Shown here piece by piece: positions 1-8,900 of a stretch of 17,116 bases of DNA. A program made the position numbers and the translations under genes. The first letter of the stretch is position 1; the number at the start of each line of letters is the position of its first letter. This stretch comes from Segatella salivae DSM 15606. Its GTDB lineage: Bacteria > Bacteroidota > Bacteroidia > Bacteroidales > Bacteroidaceae. The notes under the pieces were generated by a model, which worked only from the letters and a program-made list of their open reading frames with translations, did not search any database and had not been told where the DNA came from. Location of the stretch: positions 2,620,111-2,637,226 of the forward strand of contig NZ_GL629647.1 of the NCBI RefSeq assembly GCF_000185845.1, given 5' to 3'.

Positions 1-20
1 ACTTCTTATCTTTTGCTACA

Positions 21-49
21 TTTTTGGTTCTTCCGGAATTTGGAGTGAT
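21..49 (+). repeat. Left terminal inverted repeat of the ISL3 element
   Basis: This 29-bp stretch, starting TTTTTGGTTC and ending GAGTGAT, matches the reverse complement of 1315-1343 with four mismatches. The pairing brackets the transposase gene exactly, which is what terminal repeats of an insertion sequence do. Confidence 0.85.
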
Positions 50-88
50 AAATACATAAAATACGAAAAGAAACCGCTGCAAATATTG

Positions 89-96
89 TATATTTG
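89..96 (+). promoter_or_regulatory. Putative -7 box for the transposase
   Basis: TATATTTG fits the Bacteroidota -7 consensus TAnnTTTG and lies 25 bases before the transposase ATG at 122. I see no clear TTTG -33 box at the usual distance upstream, so this is a weak call based on one box only. Confidence 0.35.
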
Positions 97-121
97 AATA
101 TGCACCAACAAATGTACAAAT

Positions 122-463
122 ATGAAGAGCAGTTTCCTATATCATGCTTGGGGTCTTTATACCCACGAGTGCACTTGTGTAGAGTACAAAGGTAATAGAA
201 TTATCTTGCATGTGCAAGCAAAAGAACGAATAAGATGTTGCCCTTCTTGTGGTGCACGCTCTATTGTAAAGAATGGGTATCGTTTGCGAGATTTTGTTGG
301 ACTTCCCATAGGTGGCAAGCGAGTAACCATTCGCATGAAGGTGCAACGCTATAAATGTAAGGAATGTGACTTCGATCAGCAGGAGAAAATTCCTTTTGCC
401 ACTGGCAGTTGCAGCTATACTCACCGCTTCGCCAAGTATGTAGTAGATTTACTTCGTGGATGA
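122..463 (+). pseudogene. ISL3-family transposase, N-terminal part (zinc finger)
   Basis: This 113-residue product is the amino-terminal DNA-binding part of an ISL3 transposase. It carries the family's zinc-finger cysteines as two CxxC pairs (CPSC about residues 40-43 and CKEC about 79-82) separated by a basic stretch. It ends in VVDLLRG and is stopped by TGA at 461-463, just where full-length ISL3 transposases continue into the helix-turn-helix. The continuation lies in the -1 frame from the ATG at 460, so the two parts make an apparently complete chain of about 404 residues, close to the usual family length. Restoring one A (GGATGA to GGAATGA) would give an unbroken reading through RGMTLQDV. 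I read it as one half of a frameshifted gene. Production as a separate domain by translational coupling is possible. Confidence 0.8.
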
Positions 464-1335
464 CGCTTCAGGACGTATCGAATCATTTGGGCGTATCATG
501 GGATACTGTTAAGGAAATACACTCCTCTTACCTTAAGTGTCATTATAGCCCTCCATCTTTAGATGGTGTAGAGAATATTGGTATAGATGAGTTTGCTGTT
601 AAAAAAGGACATGTCTATAAGACAATCGTCGTGGATTTGGACAGTGGTAGGATAATCTATGTTGGCGATGGCAAGGGTAGTGAAGCTCTGAAGAAATTCT
701 GGCGGAAAGTCAAACGTAAGAATATAAAGATAAAACATGTAGCAACAGACCTATCTGCGGCTTTCATAGCCTCTGTTATGGAGAATTGTCCCAATGTAGT
801 ACATGTGTTTGACCATTTCCATGTAGTGAAGTTAATGAACGAGAAACTTGATGATATTAGACGTAAAATTTATAGTATGGAGAAAGATATAAATAAGCGT
901 AAAGTACTCAAAGGGACAAGGTATCTACTACTCGGCAATGGTGCGGACATCTTTGATAAACAGCACAAGACAAGGCTTGAGAATGCCTTAGCTATGAATG
1001 AGCCATTGTCAAAAGCATACTATTTGAAGGAACAACTCCGTCAGATATGGTCGCAAACCACAAAAGCTATGGCAGAAAAAGTGCTTGATGACTGGGTAAG
1101 GCAGGCTGAACAAAGTAAGGTAACCCAACTACAGAAAATGGCTGTTACTGTGAAAACCTATAAGAAAGGAATCCTTGCCTGGTACGATTGCCACCTATCA
1201 ACGGGAAAAGTTGAAGGTATTAATAACAAGATAAAGGTTATGAAACGAAATGCGTATGGATTTAGGGATGAGAAATACTTTACTCTACGACTTTATGCAC
1301 TGCATGACTGTCGTATCACTCGAAATGTCGGATGA
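460..1335 (+). pseudogene. ISL3-family transposase, helix-turn-helix and DDE catalytic part
   Basis: From the ATG at 460 this encodes 291 residues; the same frame is open from 409, but the family homology appears to begin at MTLQDV. It opens with a helix-turn-helix (MTLQDVSNHLGVSWDTVKEI) and carries the three DDE landmarks of ISL3 transposases: Asp in GIDEFAVKKG, Asp in FDHFHVVKLMNEKLDDIRR (with ATDLSAAF before it) and Glu in STGKVEGINNKIK. No catalytic position looks lost. The start codon overlaps the stop of the upstream part as ATGA, the arrangement used for translational coupling. It is also the position where one base appears to have been deleted from a single ancestral gene. Whether the element still transposes depends on which reading is right. 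Confidence 0.85.
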
Positions 1336-1343
1336 ACCAAAAA
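1315..1343 (-). repeat. Right terminal inverted repeat of the ISL3 element
   Basis: The reverse complement begins TTTTTGGTTCATCCG and ends GAGTGAT, matching 21-49 at 25 of 29 positions. It overlaps the last codons and stop of the transposase, so the gene runs into the element's end. The A run continues to 1346, which makes the exact boundary ambiguous by a few bases. Confidence 0.85.
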
Positions 1344-1606
1344 AAATGCTTGAATCTGCTTGAGAGAAATGATTAATTCCTCTTTAGCACTTTATTCTTT
1401 GTTGACGAATGTGTGATTATGAAATTATAGATGCCTGATTGTCATTTAGTCTTCACGTGACGATTTTTCTTGGATAGTCAGATCAATCTCCTTATTTTCA
1501 CTGCACAAAACCGCGTAAATACGCACATATGTAAAGTGATATAATAGACACGAAGAGTGAATTTGCAAAACTCATTACTACCAAGCACAATGGGTTGATT
1601 AAGACT

Positions 1607-1639
1607 GTAATAGGGATACTTATATTCCACTCCTATTAC
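1607..1639. repeat. Hairpin with 8-bp perfect stem
   Basis: GTAATAGG (1607-1614) is the exact reverse complement of CCTATTAC (1632-1639) around a 17-base loop. It has no following U tract typical of a terminator and no gene directly before it, so its role is unknown. Confidence 0.4.
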
Positions 1640-1724
1640 TCTTTTAGAGAATACTTTTTCTACAAATAAAACCCTATGTTCTTTTGGTTAGATTGGAGGA
1701 ATGAGATACCTTTGTGGGGAGTAG

Positions 1725-1739
1725 TTAAGTGTTCTTTGA
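1725..1739 (+). repeat. 15-bp inverted repeat, left copy
   Basis: TTAAGTGTTCTTTGA here is the perfect reverse complement of 2200-2214. Going outward from the 1725-2214 interval, both copies continue, with gaps, into a TCCC block and a CAAAG(G/T)TA block, so the similarity extends beyond the core. The pair encloses the helicase remnant. Confidence 0.6.
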
Positions 1740-1849
1740 GTTGTAGCAAAACGTAGAGAGAAAATGCAGTTCGCACGATTCTAAATCGTTCCCCTTGGAC
1801 TAATCGACAGCCAACTAGTAACTTGTAATCAATAGGCTAAGGCTCATAA

Positions 1850-2113
1850 ACACACTTTTATGCAGAGATTTGCGATTTCAGAACAGCCAAGGACATCGGA
1901 ATTGACAGACCGGAGAAGAATGAGATACTGCATAACATTCCGCCGACACCTGAACAAGAGGAATTTATCGGCAAGTTGATGGAATTTGCCAAGAAAGGGG
2001 ATGCCACAATCTTAGGACGTGCACCTCTTAGCGAGAGCGAGGAAAAGGCAAAGATGCTTATTGCCACAGACTACGCCAGAAAAAGATTCAAGAATATCGT
2101 ATCTTTCAGATAA
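1850..2113 (+). pseudogene. Remnant of a conjugative-element SNF2-type helicase/DNA methylase
   Basis: A frame open from 1850 to the TAA at 2111-2113 has no ATG upstream of its conserved part but reads as a strongly protein-like segment: AEICDFRTAKDIGIDRPEKN, then PPTPEQEEFIGKLMEFA, LGRAPLSESEEKAKML and IATDYARK. From memory, this matches an internal piece of the very large helicase/N-6 methylase proteins carried by Bacteroidota conjugative transposons, where the sequence after ATDYARK continues with other residues. Here it breaks into an unrelated short tail (RFKNIVSFR) and a stop. The family proteins are well over a thousand residues, so this piece of about 80 codons is a dead fragment marking past integration or recombination. 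It sits between the two 15-bp inverted repeats. Identification is by recognition only. Confidence 0.7.
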
Positions 2114-2199
2114 TCAATAAAATAAGAATGAATAAAGTGTAAATGGGTTACGAGATGGAAACGAGCGAGTTTCTTTCCCTTTCTTTATTCTGCATTACT

Positions 2200-2214
2200 T
2201 CAAAGAACACTTAA
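2200..2214 (-). repeat. 15-bp inverted repeat, right copy
   Basis: TCAAAGAACACTTAA is the perfect reverse complement of 1725-1739. It is followed by TCCC and then a GCAAAGTTA motif, and a related CAAAGGTA motif lies beyond the left copy. The pair defines an interval of 490 bp. Confidence 0.6.
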
Positions 2215-2241
2215 TCCCATTGCAAAGTTAAGATAAAAACC

Positions 2242-2257
2242 GGATATTACAATATCC
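2242..2257. promoter_or_regulatory. 16-bp palindrome, possible operator
   Basis: GGATATT-AC-AATATCC is a perfect 7-bp dyad with a two-base centre. It lies about 65 bases before the candidate -33 box of the downstream series. Its placement would suit an upstream regulator site, but no regulator gene lies in the window, so this is only a positional inference. Confidence 0.3.
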
Positions 2258-2304
2258 TCGGTATTATTTTACCACAGGAAGTGTTAAATCCGTGCATTTT
2301 CGAA

Positions 2305-2332
2305 TTTGTTTTCTTTCTTTTTTGTATTTTTG
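2305..2332 (+). promoter_or_regulatory. Candidate Bacteroidota promoter for the envelope/toxin series
   Basis: TATTTTTG at 2325-2332 fits the -7 consensus TAnnTTTG and TTTG at 2305-2308 fits the -33 box. The 16-base gap is a little shorter than usual for this promoter class. Transcription would start near 2340, giving a short leader before the ATG at 2363. All genes downstream to the end of the window are on this strand. Confidence 0.45.
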
Positions 2333-2362
2333 CCTCATCTTAACAATATGTAACCACAGTGT

Positions 2363-2881
2363 ATGAGTATGATGAAGACAGTCTTGAAAGCAGCAATATT
2401 TTCAGTATTATTCCTTTCTGGGGGAAACTTGTCAGCGCAGGTTTCACCTATCCGGTTAGGTGTCCGTTTAGGTGGTGGAATGTCTGTCAACACAGGAATG
2501 GATAAGCTCCTTGTTCCAGAAGACTATTATTCCAATTACAATTTCAAAGACAAGTGGCAAATTACTCCAACAGTTGGCGTGTTTGCTCAATATCATGTCG
2601 ATGGTTCCATCATTGGTATTGAAGGCGGATTTAGCTATTGGCAGAAGGCATCACAGCTTGTCTATAATGATAATAAGGAGTTAAACTATAAGGTTACACC
2701 TCGTTATAATTACATTGGCGTATCTGCTCTGTTGAAGATTTATCCTTGGCGCAAAATATTTCAATTGGAGGACGCGCGGGAGCTAACCTTAATGGCAAGG
2801 GCATATCTTACGAGAGTAATCAAGAAGACAGTAAGTTTGCAAACTATCATTTTGCCACTGTCGCTGAGACGGAACGTCTGA
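2363..2881 (+). pseudogene. Outer-membrane beta-barrel protein, upstream part of a frameshifted gene
   Basis: The product begins with a Sec signal peptide (MSMMKTVLKAAIFSVLFLSG, cleavage likely after NLSA, about residue 25). It continues with alternating beta-strand patterns typical of small porin-family barrels (IRLGVRLGGGMSVN, TPTVGVFAQYHV, IGIEGGFSYWQKA, NYIGVSALLKIYPWR). After PWRK, near 2753-2756, the frame loses its barrel character and runs to a stop at 2879-2881 in unrelated sequence. The barrel continues in the -1 frame with NISIGGRAGANLNG. Adding one A to the AAAA run would join the two into a protein of about 241 residues, a normal size for this family. An inactivating mutation or a base-calling error both fit. 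I see no canonical slippery heptamer for programmed shifting. Confidence 0.75.
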
Positions 2882-3087
2882 TGAAAGAGAAGCTGACAGG
2901 ACAGCCAGACATTGCTGTTGGAGGTGGCTTCGGATATGAAATAGACCATCATTGGGCTGTGGACCTACGTTATTTTTATGGTTTAAACTCTACTATCAAG
3001 ACAGAGCATAATGACTATAACTGGGCAGAACACTCAACCCATGGACAGAACATAGAGCTTAGTATCAGCTATCTTTTTAAACTTTAA
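2746..3087 (+). pseudogene. Outer-membrane beta-barrel protein, downstream part of the same gene
   Basis: This frame carries the C-terminal half of the barrel: NISIGGRAGANLNG, an extracellular-loop-like charged stretch, then strands IAVGGGFGYEI, WAVDLRYFYGLNSTI and a final strand IELSISYLFKL. It ends in a hydrophobic/aromatic pattern as barrel proteins do. The frame opens at a TTG (2746) with no own signal peptide, so it is very unlikely to be a separate gene. The true continuation of the upstream part begins near 2755. It ends five bases before the next ATG, suggesting that the intact gene was co-transcribed with the following one. Confidence 0.75.
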
Positions 3088-3092
3088 CCCTT

Positions 3093-4307
3093 ATGAGTTT
3101 ATCTATGAAGGACAAGAGCAACAGAAAAAAACGTTATATTCTGGCAGGAATCTTTCTTGGCATAGCTGCTCTTTTGGGTATAGAACGCTGTGTTAATGAC
3201 GAGCCAGAGTCTGAGCAGCGTATAGAACAAAAGACAGCAGACAAGGCACCATCACAATCTACTACACCGCATGTCTCTTCTTCTTTAGACAAGACAAAAG
3301 TGCAGAAGGATTCGGGACGTTCAGATTGTGTATATAATAAGCTGGGGAATGTGTCCCGAAACGTTACAAGTATCAATACAAGGAGAATTAAAAAATCAAG
3401 CATGACAAGGAAAACCGCTAATGGCAAACATTTTTCGTCAGAGCAGCCAATCCTTTCTCCATCATTATCAACTGACGTTTCATCTTTAAACGATAAAACA
3501 GCCAGTATAAAACACGAGACGAAAGAACCAGGCAATGAATCTACTAATCAGAAAACAGGTGAACATGTTCTTGACAACTCTATGAATAGTCAGCCCTCCA
3601 TCGTACAGGAGAATCCGAAAGGATCACTATCTTTGGTAACTTATTCTTTTCCTCACTATCACCTTTTTCGGATAGGACTCAGAGCTGGAGTTGGTTATTC
3701 CAGCATTTCAGGATTAAGCAGTATTATTGAGAACTATGATATACGCCCTACTTTCACAATGAATGAACGTGGTGGTGTAAATCCTCGTATTGGAATCTTT
3801 GGCACATGGCAATATCGTAGATTAGGTGCTGAGCTGGGCATTGATTACACCCGTATTCTCAGCAAGCTGACAGAGCATAAGATACCTGAAAATGTAACCG
3901 AGACTACACGATTTCATTATAATTTCATTACTCCACAAGTCCTGCTTCGTTTCTATGCTTTCCCAAAGTTCTATATGGGAGCAGGAATTAGTGCCGCTAT
4001 TCCGTTTGGTAGCCGTAATATCGACTTCACCAATGACCGCATTGGAGAGGTATACCGACAGCAGGCTGAACGTACCCAGGATCATCTGAGAGAATCTGTC
4101 AAAGCACGAGTAGTATTCATTCCTACTATAAAAATTGGCTATGTTGATATAAAGAACGGTCTTGAGGCAGGACTGGAATACGGTTTCGGATTTAATGATA
4201 TGCTCCGCACCAGTGCCAATGACTATGGCTATCAGGAGCGTATGAATAATCTTCAGACTGTCAGCCTTACCATTGGTTACAGTCTTCCTATTGGCAAAGC
4301 TAAATAA
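3093..4307 (+). CDS. Membrane-anchored protein with long linker and C-terminal beta-barrel domain
   Basis: The 404-residue product has a short basic N-terminus (about 15 residues, KDKSNRKKR), one hydrophobic segment (YILAGIFLGIAALLGI, about 15-30), a polar linker of about 150 residues rich in Ser, Thr, Lys and Gln, and from about residue 188 a set of barrel-type strands (LFRIGLRAGVGYSS, GIFGTWQYRRLGAELGIDY, FITPQVLLRFYAFPKFYMGAG, LEAGLEYGFGF, VSLTIGYSLPIG). The Cys after the hydrophobic segment lacks a lipobox, so an uncleaved signal anchor is likelier than a lipoprotein. Similar Bacteroidota proteins carry an anti-sigma-like domain before the membrane segment; here that part is absent. The second ATG at 3105 (MKDKSNRK) is an equally good start. 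It follows the broken barrel gene by five bases, so the two are probably one operon. Its function is unknown; a structural or scaffold role in the envelope is a guess. Confidence 0.8.
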   Translation: MSLSMKDKSNRKKRYILAGIFLGIAALLGIERCVNDEPESEQRIEQKTADKAPSQSTTPHVSSSLDKTKVQKDSGRSDCVYNKLGNVSRNVTSINTRRIKKSSMTRKTANGKHFSSEQPILSPSLSTDVSSLNDKTASIKHETKEPGNESTNQKTGEHVLDNSMNSQPSIVQENPKGSLSLVTYSFPHYHLFRIGLRAGVGYSSISGLSSIIENYDIRPTFTMNERGGVNPRIGIFGTWQYRRLGAELGIDYTRILSKLTEHKIPENVTETTRFHYNFITPQVLLRFYAFPKFYMGAGISAAIPFGSRNIDFTNDRIGEVYRQQAERTQDHLRESVKARVVFIPTIKIGYVDIKNGLEAGLEYGFGFNDMLRTSANDYGYQERMNNLQTVSLTIGYSLPIGKAK

Positions 4308-4343
4308 GCAGCATAACTACAATCATATTAAAACGGTCTTTAA

Positions 4344-5903
4344 ATGAAACATAAATACCTCACAGCAGTTTTTTTCTTTCTATCCACTCTTTCTGCTACT
4401 GCTCAGACCCCTGGTGGTGTAGATAAGCCAATGGTATGGTCACACGATTCTACCTCTGTCCGTGTCTCTGCTGGTGCTGGACTTACCTATATAGGCGTAA
4501 GTAAGGTATATGGCGAAAAGGAGCAGGCAATATGGTCTCTTGGAAGTGGAAAAGCTATTACCCGTATACAGACAACTGAACGTGCTGCTAACCTTGGCGA
4601 TGGTACATTCATGAATTATGCCAAGGACTCGTTGCCTGAAATGCGACTTTATAGCTATACGACCTCTTCCAATATGGGTAATGGTCAGACTTTGCATATC
4701 GGTCGGAATGGGAATGCTAAGTTGCCTGTAAAGAACCTTGATGGTAGAACTGTTGAGTATACTGTCTTCGATCGCCGCCTTTCTGATACAGAACGGTGCC
4801 GTGTGGAAAGCTATCTTGCTTTGAAATATGACGTTAGCCTTCGCAGCAGTTACCTTAATTCAAGAAGTGAGGTTATTTGGAATGGTTATACCAACAAAGC
4901 CTATAGTCACCGTATAGCTGGTCTTATCTCAGACAAGGCTTCTGCCTTACATAAGACAAGAGCCAAGAGCTGTGAGGAAGACGGTTTTCTTACAATCAGT
5001 ATGAGCAAGCCTCTTGAAGATGGTGAGAGTATTCTTTGGGGTGACAACAATGGTAAACTTTCTTTCCGTCAGAGTAAGGCTTACGGCAAGTGGCTCGGTA
5101 GAAGATGGATGGATACAGCAACACGGATTGACAAGCCTAATGTTGATATTGTAGCTGATAGCAAGCAGCTACGCCAGATACAGCCTCTTGCAGAAGGTGA
5201 GAGCTACTATCTTGCCGTTGACCCTACAGGAACGGGTAGTTTTCCTGTCAAAACTCTAAGCTATCATAAGGCAAATACGACAGTTGGTGATAGTATTGTC
5301 TTTAAGAATATACCGTTAGGAAGGCGTGATGTCTTCACGCTACGAGCTGCCAAAGATATGTTTACAACAATAGAAGTAGTGCAGCCAACGGAGAAGAGCG
5401 GCAGCACAGGAACACTTTCTGTCAGAGTAACAGGTGGTATCGCCCCTTACAAGATGACCCTACAGAGAGAACACATGTCTGTTTTCAATCGTACCACAAG
5501 TGATAGCATACAGTCTGCTGACGGACTCATAGAAGGGAAATACCTCCTTACAACGACAGATCATGTGGGCAATAAGTCTGAGAATGAGTTTCAGATATCT
5601 AAGACGGGTATCACAGAAATTCCTTCCATGAATCCTTCCGATGGAAATAGTGACTTCTTTGCGAATGTAAGTGTAAGTCCTAATCCAACGGCGAATGGAT
5701 ATGTCGGTGTTCAGGTGGAACTGAGCGAAGCTGCTCCATTGGACATGGCACTCTATACGACGGGTGGAGCTCTTGTCAGTCGTCAGACGAATATGCCAGA
5801 TACATATTTCTCCACTAAAGTCTATCTTCCACAGCCAGGTGTTTACCTATTGACACTGCAAAGTGGTAGCAAAGAAAGGACATTTAAGCTGGTGAGAAAG
5901 TAA
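4344..5903 (+). CDS. Secreted protein with DUF8202-like segment and T9SS type A sorting domain
   Basis: The 519-residue product begins with a Sec signal peptide (cleavage likely after ATA, residue 20). Near residues 137-167 it has VFDRRLSDTERCRVESYLAL followed by KYDVSL. This is the hallmark of DUF8202-type segments in Bacteroidota surface proteins, usually next to a concanavalin/LamG-like fold. A beta-sandwich-like region follows (VTGGIAPYKMTLQ, about 370, resembling SprB-type repeats). The C-terminus, from about residue 441, is a type IX sorting domain: SVSPNPTANGYVGVQV, then a strand block and GVYLLTLQSGSKERTFKLVRK-type ending with its conserved GxYxL core. It should therefore cross the outer membrane by the type IX system and be anchored or released at the surface. 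It lies 36 bp after the anchored barrel gene and 83 bp before the giant toxin gene. An adhesin or surface partner role is inferred. Confidence 0.85.
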   Translation: MKHKYLTAVFFFLSTLSATAQTPGGVDKPMVWSHDSTSVRVSAGAGLTYIGVSKVYGEKEQAIWSLGSGKAITRIQTTERAANLGDGTFMNYAKDSLPEMRLYSYTTSSNMGNGQTLHIGRNGNAKLPVKNLDGRTVEYTVFDRRLSDTERCRVESYLALKYDVSLRSSYLNSRSEVIWNGYTNKAYSHRIAGLISDKASALHKTRAKSCEEDGFLTISMSKPLEDGESILWGDNNGKLSFRQSKAYGKWLGRRWMDTATRIDKPNVDIVADSKQLRQIQPLAEGESYYLAVDPTGTGSFPVKTLSYHKANTTVGDSIVFKNIPLGRRDVFTLRAAKDMFTTIEVVQPTEKSGSTGTLSVRVTGGIAPYKMTLQREHMSVFNRTTSDSIQSADGLIEGKYLLTTTDHVGNKSENEFQISKTGITEIPSMNPSDGNSDFFANVSVSPNPTANGYVGVQVELSEAAPLDMALYTTGGALVSRQTNMPDTYFSTKVYLPQPGVYLLTLQSGSKERTFKLVRK

Positions 5904-5986
5904 TTCTCTTTTTATCCTTTATAAAATTTTCCAACGCAAGTATATATACTGAGGACCTTTAGGCCTGAAACAAAATAGCAAGAATA

Positions 5987-8900
5987 ATGAAGTATTCTAC
6001 ACATTCACTCCTCCTTCCGTTCCTGTTGCTAGCAGGAATCATACTAAACTCCTGTAATGGTGGAAGTAATCGTTCTGCTAAAGAAACTGTAACCAGTGAT
6101 TCTCTATCCAGTGATACAGTCTCTTCTGTACAAAAAGATAGCACTTCTCGAAAGGCTACTTCCTTACGAACACAAGTCAAGAACAGTGTACAGAACTCTT
6201 CTGTGAAGAGATTTTCCAAAGAAGTTGTAAGAAATCAAAAGTTGAATTGTGTAGCTACTCACAAGGCGAACAGGAAATCTGTAAGACTTTTTGCAGACTT
6301 AGGCAAACGTACCGTCAGCAAGTTTTTTGCCAACTCCGACAGCGATACGCTCAATGTTGGACGAGCCCAGCTTGCCGTACCACGTGAGGCTATGGAAAAG
6401 GGTAAAGTTCTCAGTATTACTCCACTTAGAAAAGGTGAATTACCAACCTTGCCTACGGGTATGGTGAACGTTACAGGTGGCTGTGACACCTTAATGGCAA
6501 GAACCGATACGGTGTCAGGTTATCGTTTCTTACCTCATGGTAATCACTTTGTCCATCATCTGGCAAGTATCTCAGTACCTTACGACAGCATGTTGATACC
6601 GAAAGGCTATACTGTAGATGATATCCACACCTATTACTATGATGAACTGCACCAACGCTGGACAATGCTCCAGTCAAAAGGTATTGATACTAAACGTGAG
6701 GTGGCAATGGCAGAGACATCACACTTTACGGATGTCATCAACGGTATCATCAAGGTTCCAGAGATTCCCGAAACACAGAATTATGTCCCTACAGGTATCA
6801 GTGAGCTGAAGGCTGCTGACCCAGCAGCGGGTATTCAGCAGATTGAAGCCCCATCAGCTAATCAGAATGGTACGGCAACACTGTCCTATCCTTTCGAAGT
6901 TCCTGCAGGGCGTAATGATATTGGTGTAAGTGCCGGCTTACAGTACAGCAGTGAGGGCGGTAGTAGCTTTGTTGGCTATGGATGGAGTCTTCCTGTACAG
7001 AGCATTGACATAGAGACCCGATGGGGTGTACCACGTTTTGATGATAAGTCAGAGACTGAGAGCTATCTTCTCATGGGACAGCAGCTCAGTGACCGACTCT
7101 ATCGTAGGACTGATTCTCTGGCAAGACAAGCTGACAAGCAGTTCTATCCAATGACTGAAGGTGGTTTCAGTAGGATTATTCGAAAGGGTAACAGCCCGAA
7201 GAACTATTACTGGGAAGTGACTGGTAAGGATGGTACAGTCTACAGTTATGGTGGTCATGGTGGTCATGTCAGTGATGCTACTTCTCTTACCGACACCAAA
7301 GGGAACCGTATCAAATGGGCACTTGACCGTGTTACCGATGTTCACGGAAACTTTGCCGCTTTCCATTACATGAAGTCTGGCAATAACCTTTATCCGGAAC
7401 GTTATACATGGACAGGATTCGGGGAGACGGAAGGACTGTATAGCATAGAATTCGATATTGACTCTATAGCCACAGACCGAAAAGATGTAACGAGTAGCGG
7501 AAGGCTGGGCATAATGCAAAAGGACAAAGGGCTACTCCGTAAGGTCACTGTGAAGAATAATGGTCAGCAGCTCCGCAGTTATACCTTAAACTATGAAGAA
7601 GGGCCGTTCGGAAAAATACTGCTAAAGAGCATTGAACAGCACGATAGTAGGGATGGTAAGGTTGCTACACAATCATTTGACTATTACAATGACCTTAGAA
7701 ATGGACTTTTCTCTTCTAAAGCAGAGGTATGGAAGGCCGAAGGAGAAGATTACGAGGCATTCCTCAGCCATTCGGTGCGTGGGTGTGATGACAATCTAAG
7801 TCTCCTTGGTGGTGGAGCTTCAAAAAGCCACACTACGGGTTATGGAACAATGGTAGGTATTGGCTTCGCTGCTGGAACAGTAAATATTGGTCCATCTATC
7901 TCTAATAGTAAGAGTTCAAATTCAGGTAAAATTGCTTTTGTAGATATTGATGGTGACGGGTTGCCAGATAAGCTCTTCAAACGAGGTGACAAACTTTACT
8001 ATCGTAAGAACATGAGTGCAGATGGAAAGAATTTACTCTTCGGAAAAACAATATTGATATCAGGAGTAAACTCTTTCTCTGATGGTAATAGTACCAGTCG
8101 TTCTCTTAATGCTGATGCAGCTGTTGAAGTTGGTCTTATTGGTAAACTTAAAGCCTCTGTTGGAATTTCTTATACACATTCAAAAGATCAAGACAAGACA
8201 ACCACCTATCTTTATGATTTCAACAGTGATGGTCTTACGGACATAGCTGTCAATGGTCAGGTATATTTTAATCATATTGTAGACGGGAAACCAGTATTTA
8301 GTCCAGCAAGTAGTGTAACTGCCAATCCTATTATTGGCGAAGGGGCTCCTATTGATAAACATTTTATCCCAGACTATAAGGTCATCCGTGATTCCTTGGA
8401 AAAGGAATATCCACTAAATGATGCTGTCCGTATGTGGTACGCACCCTTTAATGGTAGAGTTAATATACAAAGTACTATAAAGAAGCTTAGCAATCAAGGG
8501 GATGGTATCATTTACAGCATTCAACATGAGGGCAATGGTTTCATGGTTCGTGACTCTTTATTACAAGCTGGTAGCAAAACCAATAATCTTAACTGTGATG
8601 TAAAAGCAGGAGACAGAATCTTCTTCCGTCTTCAGTCCCGATATGATGGTGAGGATGATAAGGTCCTTTGGAATCCTATAATTACTTATATATCTTTGCC
8701 TGTTGGCAAGGATCGGTATCTGTCAGAAGACTTAAAAGCATATAATAGTAAGGCTGATTATATAGAGGGTGAAAACAATGTAGCAATCTTTAATCGTAGT
8801 GGTAAGGTTACGCTCCACGCCCCTTATAGGAAAGAAAAGACTACTGATGATGTTACACTTATCGTCACACGATTGGATCATCATGGTGAAACGATAGTAA

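Larger units (their letters stand above)
21..1343 (+). mobile_element. ISL3-family insertion sequence, full length with split transposase
   Basis: An element of about 1.32 kb is bounded by imperfect terminal inverted repeats (21-49 and 1315-1343, 25 of 29 positions matching by hand alignment) and contains only a transposase with the ISL3 layout: N-terminal zinc finger, helix-turn-helix, then a DDE domain. The exact ends are uncertain because both repeats end in T/A runs. If the element starts at the GG of the left repeat it spans 26-1338. ISL3 elements usually make an 8-bp target duplication. I compared the flanks for both choices of end and saw no convincing match, so the insertion may be old, or the flanks may have recombined. 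The transposase is interrupted by a one-base shift, so the copy may be inactive unless the second half is translated by coupling. Confidence 0.88.
1344..1849. other. Gene-free stretch between the insertion sequence and the helicase remnant
   Basis: No open frame with recognisable protein content is present on either strand, and I see no tRNA cloverleaf or CRISPR repeats. The notable structure is a possible hairpin at 1607-1639 (GTAATAGG paired with CCTATTAC, 17-base loop). The left copy of a 15-bp inverted repeat lies at 1725-1739. The rest looks like decayed or intergenic DNA. Confidence 0.6.
2114..2362. other. Non-coding leader region before the envelope gene series
   Basis: No gene is seen here. 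It contains a small hairpin (GAAAC 2158-2162 with GTTTC 2169-2173), the right copy of the 15-bp inverted repeat, a 16-bp palindrome at 2242-2257 and a candidate promoter at 2305-2332. The region ends at the ATG of the first barrel gene. Confidence 0.55.

Noticed and set aside
13..1351. 8-bp target duplication around the ISL3 element
   Set aside because: Flanks compared for ends at 21/1343 and 26/1338 do not match; no duplication can be claimed.
1744..1830. Possible tRNA around small hairpins such as CGATTCTAAATCG
   Set aside because: No acceptor stem, T-loop GTTCRANYC or D-loop arrangement could be assembled.
2746..2762. Programmed -1 frameshifting in the barrel gene
   Set aside because: The site reads CGC AAA ATA with no canonical slippery heptamer, and I see no obvious stimulatory hairpin; a simple single-base loss is more likely.
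3134..3535. A 133-codon minus-strand frame opposite the linker of the anchored barrel gene
   Set aside because: The sense strand encodes a clear membrane anchor, linker and barrel; the antisense product has no recognisable start context or domain.
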